Assembly: GCA_937871785.1 (NCBI GenBank)
Contig: CALMON010000215.1
Coordinates: 6,551-56,910, forward strand
Reading direction: 5' to 3'
DNA: 50,360 nucleotides
DNA from: an uncultured Granulicella sp.
GTDB lineage: Bacteria > Acidobacteriota > Terriglobia > Terriglobales > Acidobacteriaceae
Shown: positions 25,071 through 35,380 of the stretch, in pieces
How positions within the stretch are numbered: position 1 is the first letter of the stretch
Layout: the number at the start of each line of letters is the position of its first letter
Made by a program: the position numbers and the translations under genes
Notes under the pieces: generated by a model
What the model was told of the DNA's origin: nothing
Database searches by the model: none
The model's input: the letters and a program-made list of their open reading frames with translations, nothing else

Positions 25071-28000
25071 TTAGAAGTTGACGCGAGCCGCGAACTCCAT
25101 CTGCCGTTGCGACAACGTGCGGACACCGCTGATCGTTCCGAATGTCCCTCCCGGGCCGGTGGTATACGTCCCGTTGGCGTTGGCGACGCCGTTGTTGATG
25201 TCGCCGTCGGGGTTAGTGAATTCCGGCGTGTTCAGCACGTTGTAGGCCTGCGCGCGGAGTTGCAGCTTCACCCGTTCGGTAATGGTGAAATCCTTGAACA
25301 CACCTACATCTTCCGATGTGAAGCCGGGGCCGAAGAACTGGTTGCGCTCCACATTTCCCGCACGCTGATAGACGTTGGTGCTGGTACCCACCGTAGCTGT
25401 CGGGGGCGCGCGAAACACGCCGCTAAAGTAGGTGCGGTTGTTGGCGTTGCTCGTGCCGCCAAGCAGAGCACGAGGTACAGGGGTGTACGAGATCACATCC
25501 GCACGGTTGTCGATGTTGCCGATACCGCTGGTGTTGATGTCGAAGGGCGTGCCGCCCTGCACTGTGGTCAACGAATTGATTTGCCAGCCGCCCAGGATTT
25601 CGTTCAGCAGGACGGGCGAGCTGCCGCCGAACCGCTGTCCGTGACCGTAGGGCAGGTTATAGACCAGCGAGCCGACGAAGACGTTTCTCTGGTCCTGGTC
25701 GGAGTTGCCGTAGTTCAGCCGGAACTGCGGTTGTCCGTTAGCGATAAAGAAGCGTCCGCCACCACCGTTGGCACCCGTCGAAAACGCGCCGTTCGAGTTA
25801 TCGAGCGTGTGCGAGAACGTATACGCTCCCGTCACCAGCAGGTTGTTGCCGACATTCCGGTTTACCGAAACCTGCAGGCCGCTGTAGTGGCCCGTTCCTT
25901 CAGCCGAGTTGTAGGTGATCGTCTGCCGGTTGGCATAGGTCATGGCACCGCTGCCAAGTTGCTGGGCGTTCAGGTTGAAGTAGGTGGCGAGGTGGTCGCT
26001 CTTGTTGCCCACATAGGCAATCGTGAGGGACGTAAAGCGGTCGAATTGCTGCTGCACCTGCAGGTCGTACTGCTGGACGGAGCTGTTCTGGTTATTGGGG
26101 TTCGCTCCGATCACGTTCGAACTCGCCAGCAGCGCCGGGGTAACAGCTGCCGCGCCGAAGACCGGCAAAGGCAAAGCCTGGGTAGCAGCAACTGCGTTGT
26201 TGTTGTTCGACCCCGGTGTGTTTTGACCGGTAAAGGTGATCCGGTAGCCGTTGGCGGCCGTGTACGCCTGCACGCCGTTGAAGCCGGGGTTGTTTGAGAA
26301 CTGGTTGCCCACGCCGCCGCGGTCCAGGAAGTAGAAGATGCCGTAGCCGCCGCGCAGCGACGTCTTTCCGTCGCCAAACACGTCGTACGCAAAGCCCACG
26401 CGAGGAGCGATGTTGTTAGTGTCCGTGTTTACGAGCGAGCGGGACGCTCCGTTGACGCCGGCAAACACAAGCTGCTGGGTGGTGGGGTTGTAGTTCGCCT
26501 GGTTGTTGTTCTGCTCATACGGGTAGGTGAACAGATCGTACCGGACACCCAGATTGAGCGTCAGGCGATGATTGACCTTCCAGTCGTCCTGCAGGTAGTA
26601 GCCGGTTTCGTAGTTGAAGGTTTGAAAGTAGGTGCTGGCTGCGCCCACTTCGTAGTCGGAGAAACCGGCGAGGATTTCCGAGGTTTCGTAGCCGGTGAAG
26701 CGTCCTGTGCCGGGGTAATTGGTGCCGCCCAGAATGAAGTATCCCTTGGCATCGTTGCCCTGGAAGAAGTCGACTTCGCGGCGAATGATGTTGGCCCCCG
26801 CCTTGAACGTATGCGGCCCGTGCGAGTACGTGACGTTGTCGGCGAACTGGTAGGTCTTCTCAGGCACTGAATACGGCCCGCCGTCACCGGTGTATTCAAT
26901 CTGGTTGTTGCTTCCGCCAATCAGCGCGCCGCCGCCCAGAAGCGAGTTGCGGTTCGCATTCACGATGCCCAGGTTGGCGGAAACGGGAGTGCCTTCAAAC
27001 GGGTTGACGTAGGCAAATTGCGGACGGACGTAGGCGAAGCGGAACTCGTTGACGATGTTCGGGGTGAAGGTGCGGGTGTAGCCGCCGACCGCCGCGCGAG
27101 GATGGTTGACCGTCGCGCCGGAGGCGAAACCGGCCGGCAGCGCCGTGAACAGGCTGTTGATCGCCTGCGTGTCCTGCCCGTAGCTGTAGCGGACGAAGAG
27201 CTGGTCTTTCTGCGAAAGCCGGTAGTCCAGGCGCACGTTGAAGTCGTTGTAGTTCGAGATATTGCGGCGCACGGCGTAGAAGTTCTGGGTGATGCCGGCG
27301 CGGGTAGGGGCGTCGAAGGCGTTCAGGTACTTGATGCCGGCGGCGTTCTGGCGCGCGGTCGGGATGATGTTGGCCGCGGCCGTTCCCCGGCCGAACTGCT
27401 GGCAGGTGGTCGGGTCGTAAATTCCGCCGGTCACCACAACGGTGTTGGTGCAGCCGGTTTCGCTGGTGAACTGGCTCGGATTCGAGGTGGTGGCGGTGCC
27501 GAGCAGCTCGGTAAAGTTACCCTGCCGCATCAGCGTGGTAGGCACGTTGTGGAACCCGGCATCCTGCGGCTGGCTCTGGCGCAGGGCCTGGTAGTCGCCG
27601 AAAATGAAGAGCTTGTCCTTGATGAGGGGCCCACCCGCCGCGAAGCCGAGCTGCTTGCGCTGGAACGGCGTTGCGGGCAGGCTCGGGTTGAAGTAGTTGC
27701 CGTTCGCTCCACCCAGCCCGGCACTGCGGTAGTACGCAAACAGCGTGCCGTGAATCTGGTTGGTGCCCGAGCGGATCGATGTATTGACGATCGCGCCGCC
27801 CGCCCGGCCAAACTCCGCCGGAGCCACCGCCGTGGTTACGCGGAACTCTTCAATCGAGTCCGGCGACGGAAAGATGACGATGGTGTTCACCAGCGACTCG
27901 TTGTTATCGGTGCCATCCAGCAGGAAGTTGTTCGATTGCGCCCGCAGGCCGTTCACCGTCAACGAGCCGCCGCCACCCGTGCTGTAGCGCAGGGTTTCGG

Positions 28001-28571
28001 CATTGCCGTTGACGCCCGAAGCATCCGAGCCATACGCTCCGCGAGTGACGCCCGGGGTCAAGGTGGCAAGCTGCAGGAAGTTGCGCTGCCCTAGCGGCAG
28101 GTCGACCACCTGCCGGCCCTGGATCACCTCGCCGGTCGACGATGTGGACAGGTCCACGATCGGCGCGGCGTCGGTGACTTCCACGGTTTGCGCGGCCGAG
28201 CCGGCGGACAGCTTGAACTCCACCGTCTGCACCTGCTGGATCTGCAGCTCAAAGCTCTGCGACTGTCCGGCAAAGCCCTGCATTGAGGCGTCGACCTTGT
28301 ATCGCCCGCGCGTCAGGGCGGGGAAGGTAAAGTCGCCGCCGCTGCCGGAAGTCCGGGTTAGGAGGGCGTTGGTATCCGTGTTGGTCAGCGTCACGGTCGC
28401 GCCGGGGATAAACGCTCCAGTGTTGTCGGCCACCGTTCCGGTCACCCGACCTGTATCGGATTGCGCGTGCAGCGCCGTCCACGATCCTGTCGCCGCGCTC
28501 ACGACGCAGCAGGCCATCGCCATCCGTAGTAGCGGTGTGCCCAGCAGGTTCAATCTAAAGTTGGTTTGCAT
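25071..28571 (-). CDS. Oar-like TonB-dependent receptor, probable maltodextrin/alpha-glucan receptor
   Basis: An outer-membrane receptor of 1166 residues: signal peptide (about 1-36, ending LHA), carboxypeptidase-regulatory-like domain (about 40-125, GTVADNTGAFIPGATVTLTN), plug with LPLGQRNFLQLATLTPGVTRG, then a long barrel ending in FAARVNF with terminal Phe. It belongs to the same architecture as the receptor at 5281-8724, but the two sequences clearly differ. The substrate is inferred only from neighbours: a GH13 enzyme downstream, and divergently a membrane regulator, a GH31 alpha-glucosidase and a sugar permease. The ATG at 28571 has GGAGG ten bases upstream; a longer frame to 28610 exists. 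The 247-bp divergent region upstream should hold its promoter; a TTGACA at 28662-28657 has no good -10 partner. Confidence 0.86.
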   Translation of the reverse strand: MQTNFRLNLLGTPLLRMAMACCVVSAATGSWTALHAQSDTGRVTGTVADNTGAFIPGATVTLTNTDTNALLTRTSGSGGDFTFPALTRGRYKVDASMQGFAGQSQSFELQIQQVQTVEFKLSAGSAAQTVEVTDAAPIVDLSTSSTGEVIQGRQVVDLPLGQRNFLQLATLTPGVTRGAYGSDASGVNGNAETLRYSTGGGGSLTVNGLRAQSNNFLLDGTDNNESLVNTIVIFPSPDSIEEFRVTTAVAPAEFGRAGGAIVNTSIRSGTNQIHGTLFAYYRSAGLGGANGNYFNPSLPATPFQRKQLGFAAGGPLIKDKLFIFGDYQALRQSQPQDAGFHNVPTTLMRQGNFTELLGTATTSNPSQFTSETGCTNTVVVTGGIYDPTTCQQFGRGTAAANIIPTARQNAAGIKYLNAFDAPTRAGITQNFYAVRRNISNYNDFNVRLDYRLSQKDQLFVRYSYGQDTQAINSLFTALPAGFASGATVNHPRAAVGGYTRTFTPNIVNEFRFAYVRPQFAYVNPFEGTPVSANLGIVNANRNSLLGGGALIGGSNNQIEYTGDGGPYSVPEKTYQFADNVTYSHGPHTFKAGANIIRREVDFFQGNDAKGYFILGGTNYPGTGRFTGYETSEILAGFSDYEVGAASTYFQTFNYETGYYLQDDWKVNHRLTLNLGVRYDLFTYPYEQNNNQANYNPTTQQLVFAGVNGASRSLVNTDTNNIAPRVGFAYDVFGDGKTSLRGGYGIFYFLDRGGVGNQFSNNPGFNGVQAYTAANGYRITFTGQNTPGSNNNNAVAATQALPLPVFGAAAVTPALLASSNVIGANPNNQNSSVQQYDLQVQQQFDRFTSLTIAYVGNKSDHLATYFNLNAQQLGSGAMTYANRQTITYNSAEGTGHYSGLQVSVNRNVGNNLLVTGAYTFSHTLDNSNGAFSTGANGGGGRFFIANGQPQFRLNYGNSDQDQRNVFVGSLVYNLPYGHGQRFGGSSPVLLNEILGGWQINSLTTVQGGTPFDINTSGIGNIDNRADVISYTPVPRALLGGTSNANNRTYFSGVFRAPPTATVGTSTNVYQRAGNVERNQFFGPGFTSEDVGVFKDFTITERVKLQLRAQAYNVLNTPEFTNPDGDINNGVANANGTYTTGPGGTFGTISGVRTLSQRQMEFAARVNF

Positions 28572-28818
28572 TTCCTTTGTGCCTCCACAATGCCGTTCGG
28601 CATCCAACACCCTGGTTGAAGTGGCGCCCCAGGGGTGTGCGTTCGACGTCGCCCACTGTCAAAGACTTGCCCAGGTCACTGCAACCGATTCGACTTCGTT
28701 TCTGTTTCGTTTTTCCATCGTCTGTTAAGTCGAACGCGGACAACAGTTACAGCCGAAGTGCACCGCCCTTTCCTACCCCGCTACGGCGGTGGTAGAGTCG
28801 TTCTGCGAGTTTTCTTCT

Positions 28819-31149
28819 ATGCCGAGCACCACCAGCAACCCGGCCAACGCAAGAGTCGCCTTCGGGCTCTACGAGGTGGACCTCACCTCCGGTGAGCTTT
28901 GGAAAGCCGGCTATCGGGTGAAGCTGCAAAGCCAGCCCTTCAAGGTGCTGGTCGCGCTGCTGGAGCGCCCCGGACAGGTCGTCACGCGCGAAGAACTGCA
29001 GTTACGCTTGTGGGGCAAGGATACCGTTGTCGACTTCGACCACTCGCTGGGCACCGCCATCAACAAGATTCGCGAAGCGCTCGGCGACTCAGCCGAGAAT
29101 CCACGTTTCGTCGAAACCCTTTCGCGCCGCGGCTACCGCTTTATCGCTCCCGTAAGCCGGGCGGAGTCGGACGAGCCCGCCCCTAGCCGGCTGAAGCCGT
29201 CGATCGAGATTACCCCAGCGCCGTCCTCGGTTCCGGTCCGGCAAGCCGAAGCTGTGGCGACGGAGACCGCCCTGTCGCCGGCAGCGGCTGAAACGGTCGC
29301 GTCTTTTTCCACAGCGGCAGCCCCGGCTTCACCGTCTCTGGTCGCCGTGCGGGCGGAAGCCGCGCCGCCGGAAAGATTTCCGCCCACTCCTTATATAGAG
29401 TTGTCGCAAAATACCGGCATGCGGGGCCGCGGAGCCTCGCTTGTATGGACCGCGCTTGCCGTGTGCCTCGTCGCGCTTGCAGGCCTTGGCGGCTATCTTT
29501 TACATTCCAAACGCTTTCCGTCCGCTCCGCCGCACATCAGTAAGCTGACCCGCACCGGGCATCTGGCGCCAAGCAGCAACAACATGGAGAATCTCGCCGC
29601 CAGCGCTACGGACGGCGTCCACCTGTTTTCTCCAGTGATCGAAAACGGCCATTCCAACATCGCCGCGATCGCCCTTGCCGGGGGCATGGCCGTGCCGCTC
29701 AACATCCCGGCGGAAATTGCCAGTCCCGCGCTTGGCGATATTTCGCCGGACGGCTCGCGCCTGCTGGTCCGCGAGCATCTTTCGCCCGAAAGCGAGCAGC
29801 CGCTCTGGGTGGTGCCGACCCTGGGCGGCTCCGCACAGCGGGTAGGTGGCGCCCTGGCGCATGAGGCCACCTGGATGCCGGACGGCGAAAGCATCCTGTA
29901 TGCTACCGGCAACGACCTGTATGTTACTCATTTGACTGGAAACAATCCGCAACTGTACGCTTCGCTGCCGGGCCGCGCCTTTTGGATGCGCTGGGAGCCG
30001 AACGGCAAACTGCTGCGGTTCAGCATCATCGACCCCGTCGCGCATACGCTGACGCTTTGGCAGCTTTCCCCCGGAGACCGCCGCGCCATCCCCGTTCTGC
30101 CCGGGTTTACGACGCCGCAGTCCGAGTGCTGCGGCGTGTGGACCGCCGATGGCAGCGCCTTTATCTTTCAATCCTCGCACGGCGGCTCGATCGACCTGTG
30201 GAAGCTGCAGGGCGAGTCCACCAGCAGCCCCGTCCGCATCACCGACGGTCCGCTGCAGTTCGAGGCGCCCGTCGCCGCGCGCACCGGAAATCGCGTTTAT
30301 TTTCTCGGTGTGGACGCCCGTTCCGAGCTGCAGCGGGTGACTGCCTACGGTCTGATCCCGGAGAAAAGCTTTATCGCCCCGGCCGTGCGCATCGACTACA
30401 CGCGCGACGGCAAATGGGTGGCCTGGACCGACGACGCCGGCGGACTTTGGCGCGCGCGCACCAATGGCACCGAGCAGCTCCAACTCACTCCCGGGGCGCT
30501 CGACGTCTTTTTGGCGCATTGGTCGCCCGACGGCTCCCGCCTGGCGCTGATGGCGCGCGAGCCGGGGAAAGCGTGGAACATCTACATGATCGGGGCCAAC
30601 GGCAACGATCTGCAGCCCGTGCTGAAAGAGCCGCGCAACTTCGCCGATCCTTCCTGGTCGCCCGACGGACAATCGCTGGTATTTGGCCGGGTGGACGACA
30701 TGATGGGCAAGGAGTCCGACACGCGTACCCTGCAGGTGCTCAACCTGCGCACCGGCCAGATTACCGCTGTGCCGGGCTCGGACAACCTGTTCAGTCCGCG
30801 TTGGTCTCCGGATGGCCGCTACATCGCCGCGCTTTCGCTCGATCAGCGTCACGTCCGCGTGCTCGACCTGACGCAGCACGTCTGGTCGACCCTCGCCGTT
30901 CCTTCAGGGGCCGACCCGGTGTGGAGCTCAGACAGCCGTTTCCTGTACCTGCATGCGTCGCTCGACCCAGCGCAGCCGATTGACCGCGTCTCGATAGCGG
31001 ACGGCAAGGTGCAGGAAGTGGTGCGTCTCGCCGACTCGGTGGGCAACGACGCCGTGGATTACATCTTCGTTGGCCTGACTCCAGACAACGTTCCCTTGAT
31101 CCGCTCGCGGGTATTTACCGGAAATATGTATTCGACCTTGATCAAGTAA
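28819..31149 (+). CDS. Membrane-bound winged-helix regulator with TolB-like beta-propeller
   Basis: A 776-residue protein. Residues about 14-111 form an OmpR/PhoB-type winged helix (KVLVALLERPGQVVTREEL, NPRFVETLSRRGYRFIAPV). A Pro/Ala linker follows, one transmembrane helix (about 207-227), then a large beta-propeller with TolB/WD-like units (SPDGSRLLV, SPDGSRLALMA, SPDGQSLVFGR, SPDGRYIAALS). This CadC-like topology places the DNA-binding domain inside and the propeller outside, so it could sense a periplasmic signal and act directly on DNA; such proteins are abundant in Acidobacteria and mostly uncharacterised. It is divergent from the TonB receptor and upstream of the GH31 and MFS genes, so it is the likely regulator of this locus. 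The ATG at 28819 lacks a clear ribosome site; an upstream GTG (28789) is possible. Confidence 0.85.
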   Translation: MPSTTSNPANARVAFGLYEVDLTSGELWKAGYRVKLQSQPFKVLVALLERPGQVVTREELQLRLWGKDTVVDFDHSLGTAINKIREALGDSAENPRFVETLSRRGYRFIAPVSRAESDEPAPSRLKPSIEITPAPSSVPVRQAEAVATETALSPAAAETVASFSTAAAPASPSLVAVRAEAAPPERFPPTPYIELSQNTGMRGRGASLVWTALAVCLVALAGLGGYLLHSKRFPSAPPHISKLTRTGHLAPSSNNMENLAASATDGVHLFSPVIENGHSNIAAIALAGGMAVPLNIPAEIASPALGDISPDGSRLLVREHLSPESEQPLWVVPTLGGSAQRVGGALAHEATWMPDGESILYATGNDLYVTHLTGNNPQLYASLPGRAFWMRWEPNGKLLRFSIIDPVAHTLTLWQLSPGDRRAIPVLPGFTTPQSECCGVWTADGSAFIFQSSHGGSIDLWKLQGESTSSPVRITDGPLQFEAPVAARTGNRVYFLGVDARSELQRVTAYGLIPEKSFIAPAVRIDYTRDGKWVAWTDDAGGLWRARTNGTEQLQLTPGALDVFLAHWSPDGSRLALMAREPGKAWNIYMIGANGNDLQPVLKEPRNFADPSWSPDGQSLVFGRVDDMMGKESDTRTLQVLNLRTGQITAVPGSDNLFSPRWSPDGRYIAALSLDQRHVRVLDLTQHVWSTLAVPSGADPVWSSDSRFLYLHASLDPAQPIDRVSIADGKVQEVVRLADSVGNDAVDYIFVGLTPDNVPLIRSRVFTGNMYSTLIK

Positions 31150-31318
31150 CACCGGGCCCTTTGCCGTTCTTCGAGCGCTCGCGAGCAGCACCCGGCTCCG
31201 GAAGACATCTTCCTGAAAGTCCCTCATTCGTAAGCCGTTAGTAGAAGAGCAACAAAAGGATGAAGGAAGACCGGAGAGCCGTTGCACCAAGTCCCAAACC
31301 TCGGGCTTACTATGCGAT

Positions 31319-33913
31319 ATGGTTCGCCCGCACTCCGCTCTGATCGTGTCTGCCCGTTTCTACGTCGCGCTTTTGCTTGCCGTCCTGCCCCTTGCTCCAC
31401 CCTGCCTCTTCGCGCAAGAGCAGGTTGCTTCGGCAGGTCAGCCGGTCGGGGGGACGGAGCGCTCCGCGAACGGCCAAACCTTGCGTGTCGACGCTCTGCG
31501 GCCCGACGTTTTGCGCGTGCGGCTTTACCCCGCCGGGGCGCCTGCCGAAGACGCCTCCTGGGCGGTTCTCCCCGCGTCCCGCACGGCGCGGGTTGACGTG
31601 AGCCCCACCTCGGACGGGTTCACCACCTCGGCTCTCGCCGTCAGCATCGCCGCCGACCTGCGCCTGCGCGTCACCGACCGCGCCGGCAACGTGCTGCAGG
31701 AAGACGCCGCTCCCCCGCGCCGCGACGGCACCGCCTTCACCCTTAGCAAGGCGCAAACTCCGGACGACCACTTCTTCGGTCTGGGCGACAAACCCGGACC
31801 GCTCGACCGCGTCGGCATGACGTTTACGCTGTGGAACACGGACAATTTCGGATGGCAGGAGTCGACCGACCCCATCTACAAGTCGATCCCCTTTTTTCTT
31901 GAAGAGCACGCCGGCCGCACCCTCGGCGTGCTGCTCGACAACACCTTCCGCACCGGCTTCGACTTCGGCCACCTGGACCCGAAGCGCTACACGCTTTCAG
32001 CCGCCGACGGCCCCATCGATTACTACCTGCTCTACGGCCCGGAGGCGAAACAGGTCGTCGAGACCTACGCCTGGCTCACCGGCCCCACGCCCCTGCCGCC
32101 GCTCTGGTCGCTGGGGTACCAGCAGTCGCGTTACAGCTACTATCCCCGCGCCAGGGTGGAAGAAGTTGCCGCTCGCCTGCGCGCCGACCGCATCCCCACT
32201 GACGTGATCTGGCTCGACATCGACTACCAGGACCGCAACCGGCCCTTCACCGTCGATCCGCAGCGCTTCCCGAACTTCCCTGGCCTGCTCCACAACCTGG
32301 CCGCCGACCACTTCCACACCGTCCTGATCACCGACCTCCATATAGCCGACCTCCCGAACCAGGGCTACACCCCCTACGACACGGGCGAGGCCGGCGACCA
32401 CTTTGTCAAACGCAACGGAGCGGACTACGTCGGCCCCGTCTGGCCCGGGCCCTCGGTGTTTCCGGATTTTACGCAGGCCAGTACCCGCGTCTGGTGGGGA
32501 GGGCTGTATAAGCAATTCGTCGCCGATGGCGCATCCGGCTTTTGGAACGACATGAACGAGCCCGCCGTCTTCCGCTACCCGTCGAAGACCATGCCGGACG
32601 ACGTGCAACACCGCATTGACGAGCCGAACACCGGCGAAGGCTTCGCGAAGCGCACCGCCACGCATCTTGAAATTCACAACGTCTACGGTATGGAGAACTC
32701 CCGTGGCACCTTTGAAGGTCTGCTTGCCCTGCAGCCGAACGTACGGCCGTTTGTGATGACGCGCGCCAGCTTCGCCGGCGGGCAGCGTTACGCGACCACC
32801 TGGACAGGGGATAACTCTTCCACCTGGAATCACTTACGGCAAACCACGCCGCAGCTCCTGAACCTTGGGCTGAGCGGCTTTGCGATGGCCGGCGCGGACG
32901 TGGGTGGCTTTGCCGGGTCGCCTTCGCCCGACCTCTTGACCCGCTGGCTGATGCTTTCCGCGTTCCAGCCTATCGACCGCGACCACGCCGCCAAGGGCAC
33001 GCGCGACCACGAGCCCTGGGTCGACGGCCCCGCGCACGAGGCGATCCGCCGCCGCTTCATCGAAGAGCGCTACCGGCTGATGCCCTACCTGTACACCACC
33101 GCCGAAGAGATGTCGCGCACCGGCCTGCCTATCCTCCGGCCGCTGTTTCTCGAGTTTCCCCACGCCAATGCCGACGGCCATCCCCTGGACCTCGACGCCC
33201 ACGGCGAGTTCCTTTTTGGGCCGCACCTGCTGGTGGCCGATAACCCGTCGCCTGATGAAGTCGCCCCGTATGAGGTCCACCTTCCTTCCGGCGTCTGGTA
33301 CGACTACTGGACGGGAGCCACGCTCGACCGCCGGGTTTCGGCCGCTTCCGGAACGGGCGCGCTCGACGCTGAAATTCGCGATGCCGGGCCGGCCGCGCTC
33401 GCTCCCCTGATGGTCACCCCCACGCTCGAAAAGCTCCCCGTCTATGTGCGCGCCGGAGCCATCGTGCCCATGCAGCCTCTCACGCAGTCAACCGGCGAAA
33501 CGCCCTCCGGCCCGCTCACGTTGCGGGTATTTGCGCCTGCCGCGACAGCAGCGCCCACCGATGTTTGCCAGGGTGACCTGTACACCGACGACGGCGACTC
33601 TTACAACTTCCGCAAAGGTCAGTATCTGCGCCTGCAATTTAGCTGCACCCGCGCCGCCGACGACAGCCTTACGGTCACGCTTGCCCGGCAGACCGGCAGC
33701 TTTACCCCGTGGTGGACCGCGCTGCGCTTTGAGGTCGTCGGCTTCCCCGCAAAGACCGCCGCCAGCAGCGCCGGCAATTCCCTTGCGCTCGAAACCACTC
33801 CGCTCGGCGTTGCCGTCACCGTTCCCTTTCCGGCAAAGCCGGCTGCCGCGGCGACGGCAAAGCGCAAATCCCCCGCCGTTCCGCCCCAAACCTTCAGCGT
33901 GACCTTTCGGTGA
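31319..33913 (+). CDS. Secreted GH31 alpha-glucosidase
   Basis: An 864-residue glycoside hydrolase with a signal peptide (about residues 1-32, ending LFAQ), a beta-sandwich N-terminal domain and a GH31 barrel. The nucleophile motif GFWNDMNEPAVF places Asp411, and TWTGDNSSTW places the acid/base Asp498. SLGYQQSRYSYYPRARVEEV and VIWLDIDYQDRNRPFTVD are other family signatures. It should release glucose from the non-reducing end of maltooligosaccharides in the periplasm; alpha-xylosidase activity cannot be excluded by eye. It lies 169 bp after the regulator gene; that gap holds the palindrome GGAAGA-CA-TCTTCC (31200-31213). Its stop overlaps a possible GTG start of the permease gene. Confidence 0.92.
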   Translation: MVRPHSALIVSARFYVALLLAVLPLAPPCLFAQEQVASAGQPVGGTERSANGQTLRVDALRPDVLRVRLYPAGAPAEDASWAVLPASRTARVDVSPTSDGFTTSALAVSIAADLRLRVTDRAGNVLQEDAAPPRRDGTAFTLSKAQTPDDHFFGLGDKPGPLDRVGMTFTLWNTDNFGWQESTDPIYKSIPFFLEEHAGRTLGVLLDNTFRTGFDFGHLDPKRYTLSAADGPIDYYLLYGPEAKQVVETYAWLTGPTPLPPLWSLGYQQSRYSYYPRARVEEVAARLRADRIPTDVIWLDIDYQDRNRPFTVDPQRFPNFPGLLHNLAADHFHTVLITDLHIADLPNQGYTPYDTGEAGDHFVKRNGADYVGPVWPGPSVFPDFTQASTRVWWGGLYKQFVADGASGFWNDMNEPAVFRYPSKTMPDDVQHRIDEPNTGEGFAKRTATHLEIHNVYGMENSRGTFEGLLALQPNVRPFVMTRASFAGGQRYATTWTGDNSSTWNHLRQTTPQLLNLGLSGFAMAGADVGGFAGSPSPDLLTRWLMLSAFQPIDRDHAAKGTRDHEPWVDGPAHEAIRRRFIEERYRLMPYLYTTAEEMSRTGLPILRPLFLEFPHANADGHPLDLDAHGEFLFGPHLLVADNPSPDEVAPYEVHLPSGVWYDYWTGATLDRRVSAASGTGALDAEIRDAGPAALAPLMVTPTLEKLPVYVRAGAIVPMQPLTQSTGETPSGPLTLRVFAPAATAAPTDVCQGDLYTDDGDSYNFRKGQYLRLQFSCTRAADDSLTVTLARQTGSFTPWWTALRFEVVGFPAKTAASSAGNSLALETTPLGVAVTVPFPAKPAAAATAKRKSPAVPPQTFSVTFR

Positions 33914-33918
33914 TCCCT

Positions 33919-35238
33919 ATGCAAAAACCGCGCCGCGGCTTTTGGCAAATCTTCAACATGAGCTTCGGCTTTCTGGGCATTCAGTTCGGGTTCGGCCTGC
34001 AACTGGCCAACATGTCTGCCATTTACGAGGTTCTCGGCGCCACCCCGGACAGGCTGCCGCTGCTTTGGCTGGCCGCGCCGCTTTCCGGCCTGCTTATCCA
34101 GCCGCTCATCGGCACCATGAGCGACCGCACCTGGACGCGCCTGGGCCGCCGCCGCCCCTACTTCCTGGTCGGCGCCATCCTGAGCACGGCCATGTTGCTG
34201 CTGATGCCGTCGAGTACCACGCTGTGGATGGCGGCCAGCGCGCTCTGGGTTCTCGACGCTTCGATCAACATCAGCATGGAGCCTTTCCGCGCCTTTGTCG
34301 CCGACCTGCTGCCGGAAGGCCAGCGCACGCTGGGCTTCGCCATGCAGAGCCTTTTCATCGGCCTGGGAGCGGTCGTCGCTTCAGCCCTGCCGTGGCTACT
34401 GGCGAACATCTTTCACGTCGCGCAGACCGCCCTGCCGGGTACGGTGCCGACCACCGTGCGGATCTCCTTCTACATCGGCGCGGCGGCGTTTCTTTCAGCC
34501 GTGCTGTGGACGGTCGCAACCACTCGCGAGATCCCGCCCGAAAACATGGAGCTGTTTCTGGCCGAAAAGCAGAACCATACCGGCTTCGTCGCCACAGTAC
34601 AGGAGATCATCGACGCCTGGACCGCCATGCCGCAGACCATGCTGCGCGTCGGGCTGGTGCAGTTGATGAGCTTTCTAGGGCTGTTCTGCATGTGGCTGTA
34701 CTTTGGCGTAGCCGTGGCGCACAACATTTTTGGCGGCACCAGCCCGAACTCCGCTGCTTACCGCGAAGGGCTGGAATGGGCAGGCCTTTGCGCCGGAACC
34801 TACAACCTGGTCTGCTTCCTGTTTTCGTTCGCGCTACCCTCGCTGGCACGCGCTTTCGGTCGGCGCAACACGCACATTCTGTGCCTGTTATGTGGCGCGC
34901 TGGGGCTGCTGTCGGTGTACTTCATCCGTAGCCGATACATGCTGCTGGCCGGCATGACTGGCGTAGGCATCGCCTGGGCCAGCATTCTTTCGATGCCGTA
35001 CGCCATCCTGGCCGCCGTGCTGCCGCCGCACCGCACAGGGGTCTACATGGGCATCTTCAACTTTTTTATCGTGGTGCCGGAAATCATCGCATCGCTGTTT
35101 TTCGGCTGGTTTGTGCTCCACTTCCTGCACAACGACCGGATGCTCGCCGTCAGTTTCGGAGGCGTCTGCCTGTTTTTCGCGGCCGTGCTGATGGCGCGTG
35201 TCGACGATCCGCAGACTCTGAGTGTCGCCGACCTGTAG
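33919..35238 (+). CDS. MFS sugar permease (SLC45/GPH-like, maltose/sucrose type)
   Basis: A 439-residue inner-membrane transporter with about twelve helices. The cytoplasmic loop MSDRTWTRLGRRRPYFLVG and the N-terminal FWQIFNMSFGFLGIQFGFGLQLANMS match the SLC45-like sugar:proton symporters found beside alpha-glucosidase genes in Gram-negative maltose loci, such as the MalY-type permease of Caulobacter. It would import maltose, glucose or short maltodextrins from the periplasm. It is tightly linked to the GH31 gene: the ATG is five bases after the GH31 stop, and a GTG at 33910 overlaps that stop (GTGA). Either start is plausible. Confidence 0.87.
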   Translation: MQKPRRGFWQIFNMSFGFLGIQFGFGLQLANMSAIYEVLGATPDRLPLLWLAAPLSGLLIQPLIGTMSDRTWTRLGRRRPYFLVGAILSTAMLLLMPSSTTLWMAASALWVLDASINISMEPFRAFVADLLPEGQRTLGFAMQSLFIGLGAVVASALPWLLANIFHVAQTALPGTVPTTVRISFYIGAAAFLSAVLWTVATTREIPPENMELFLAEKQNHTGFVATVQEIIDAWTAMPQTMLRVGLVQLMSFLGLFCMWLYFGVAVAHNIFGGTSPNSAAYREGLEWAGLCAGTYNLVCFLFSFALPSLARAFGRRNTHILCLLCGALGLLSVYFIRSRYMLLAGMTGVGIAWASILSMPYAILAAVLPPHRTGVYMGIFNFFIVVPEIIASLFFGWFVLHFLHNDRMLAVSFGGVCLFFAAVLMARVDDPQTLSVADL

Positions 35239-35380
35239 CGCAGGCCCCGAGGCTGCCTGGAGCAGATTTCGTATCGTTATAGCAGATTCGTACGGCTATT
35301 CAGGGTGCCGAGTCTCAGCGCCCGAAGCCGCGGGCGTTCACCCCATTCTGATGTCTGGACTGAAGCCCGGACCTATCCAG

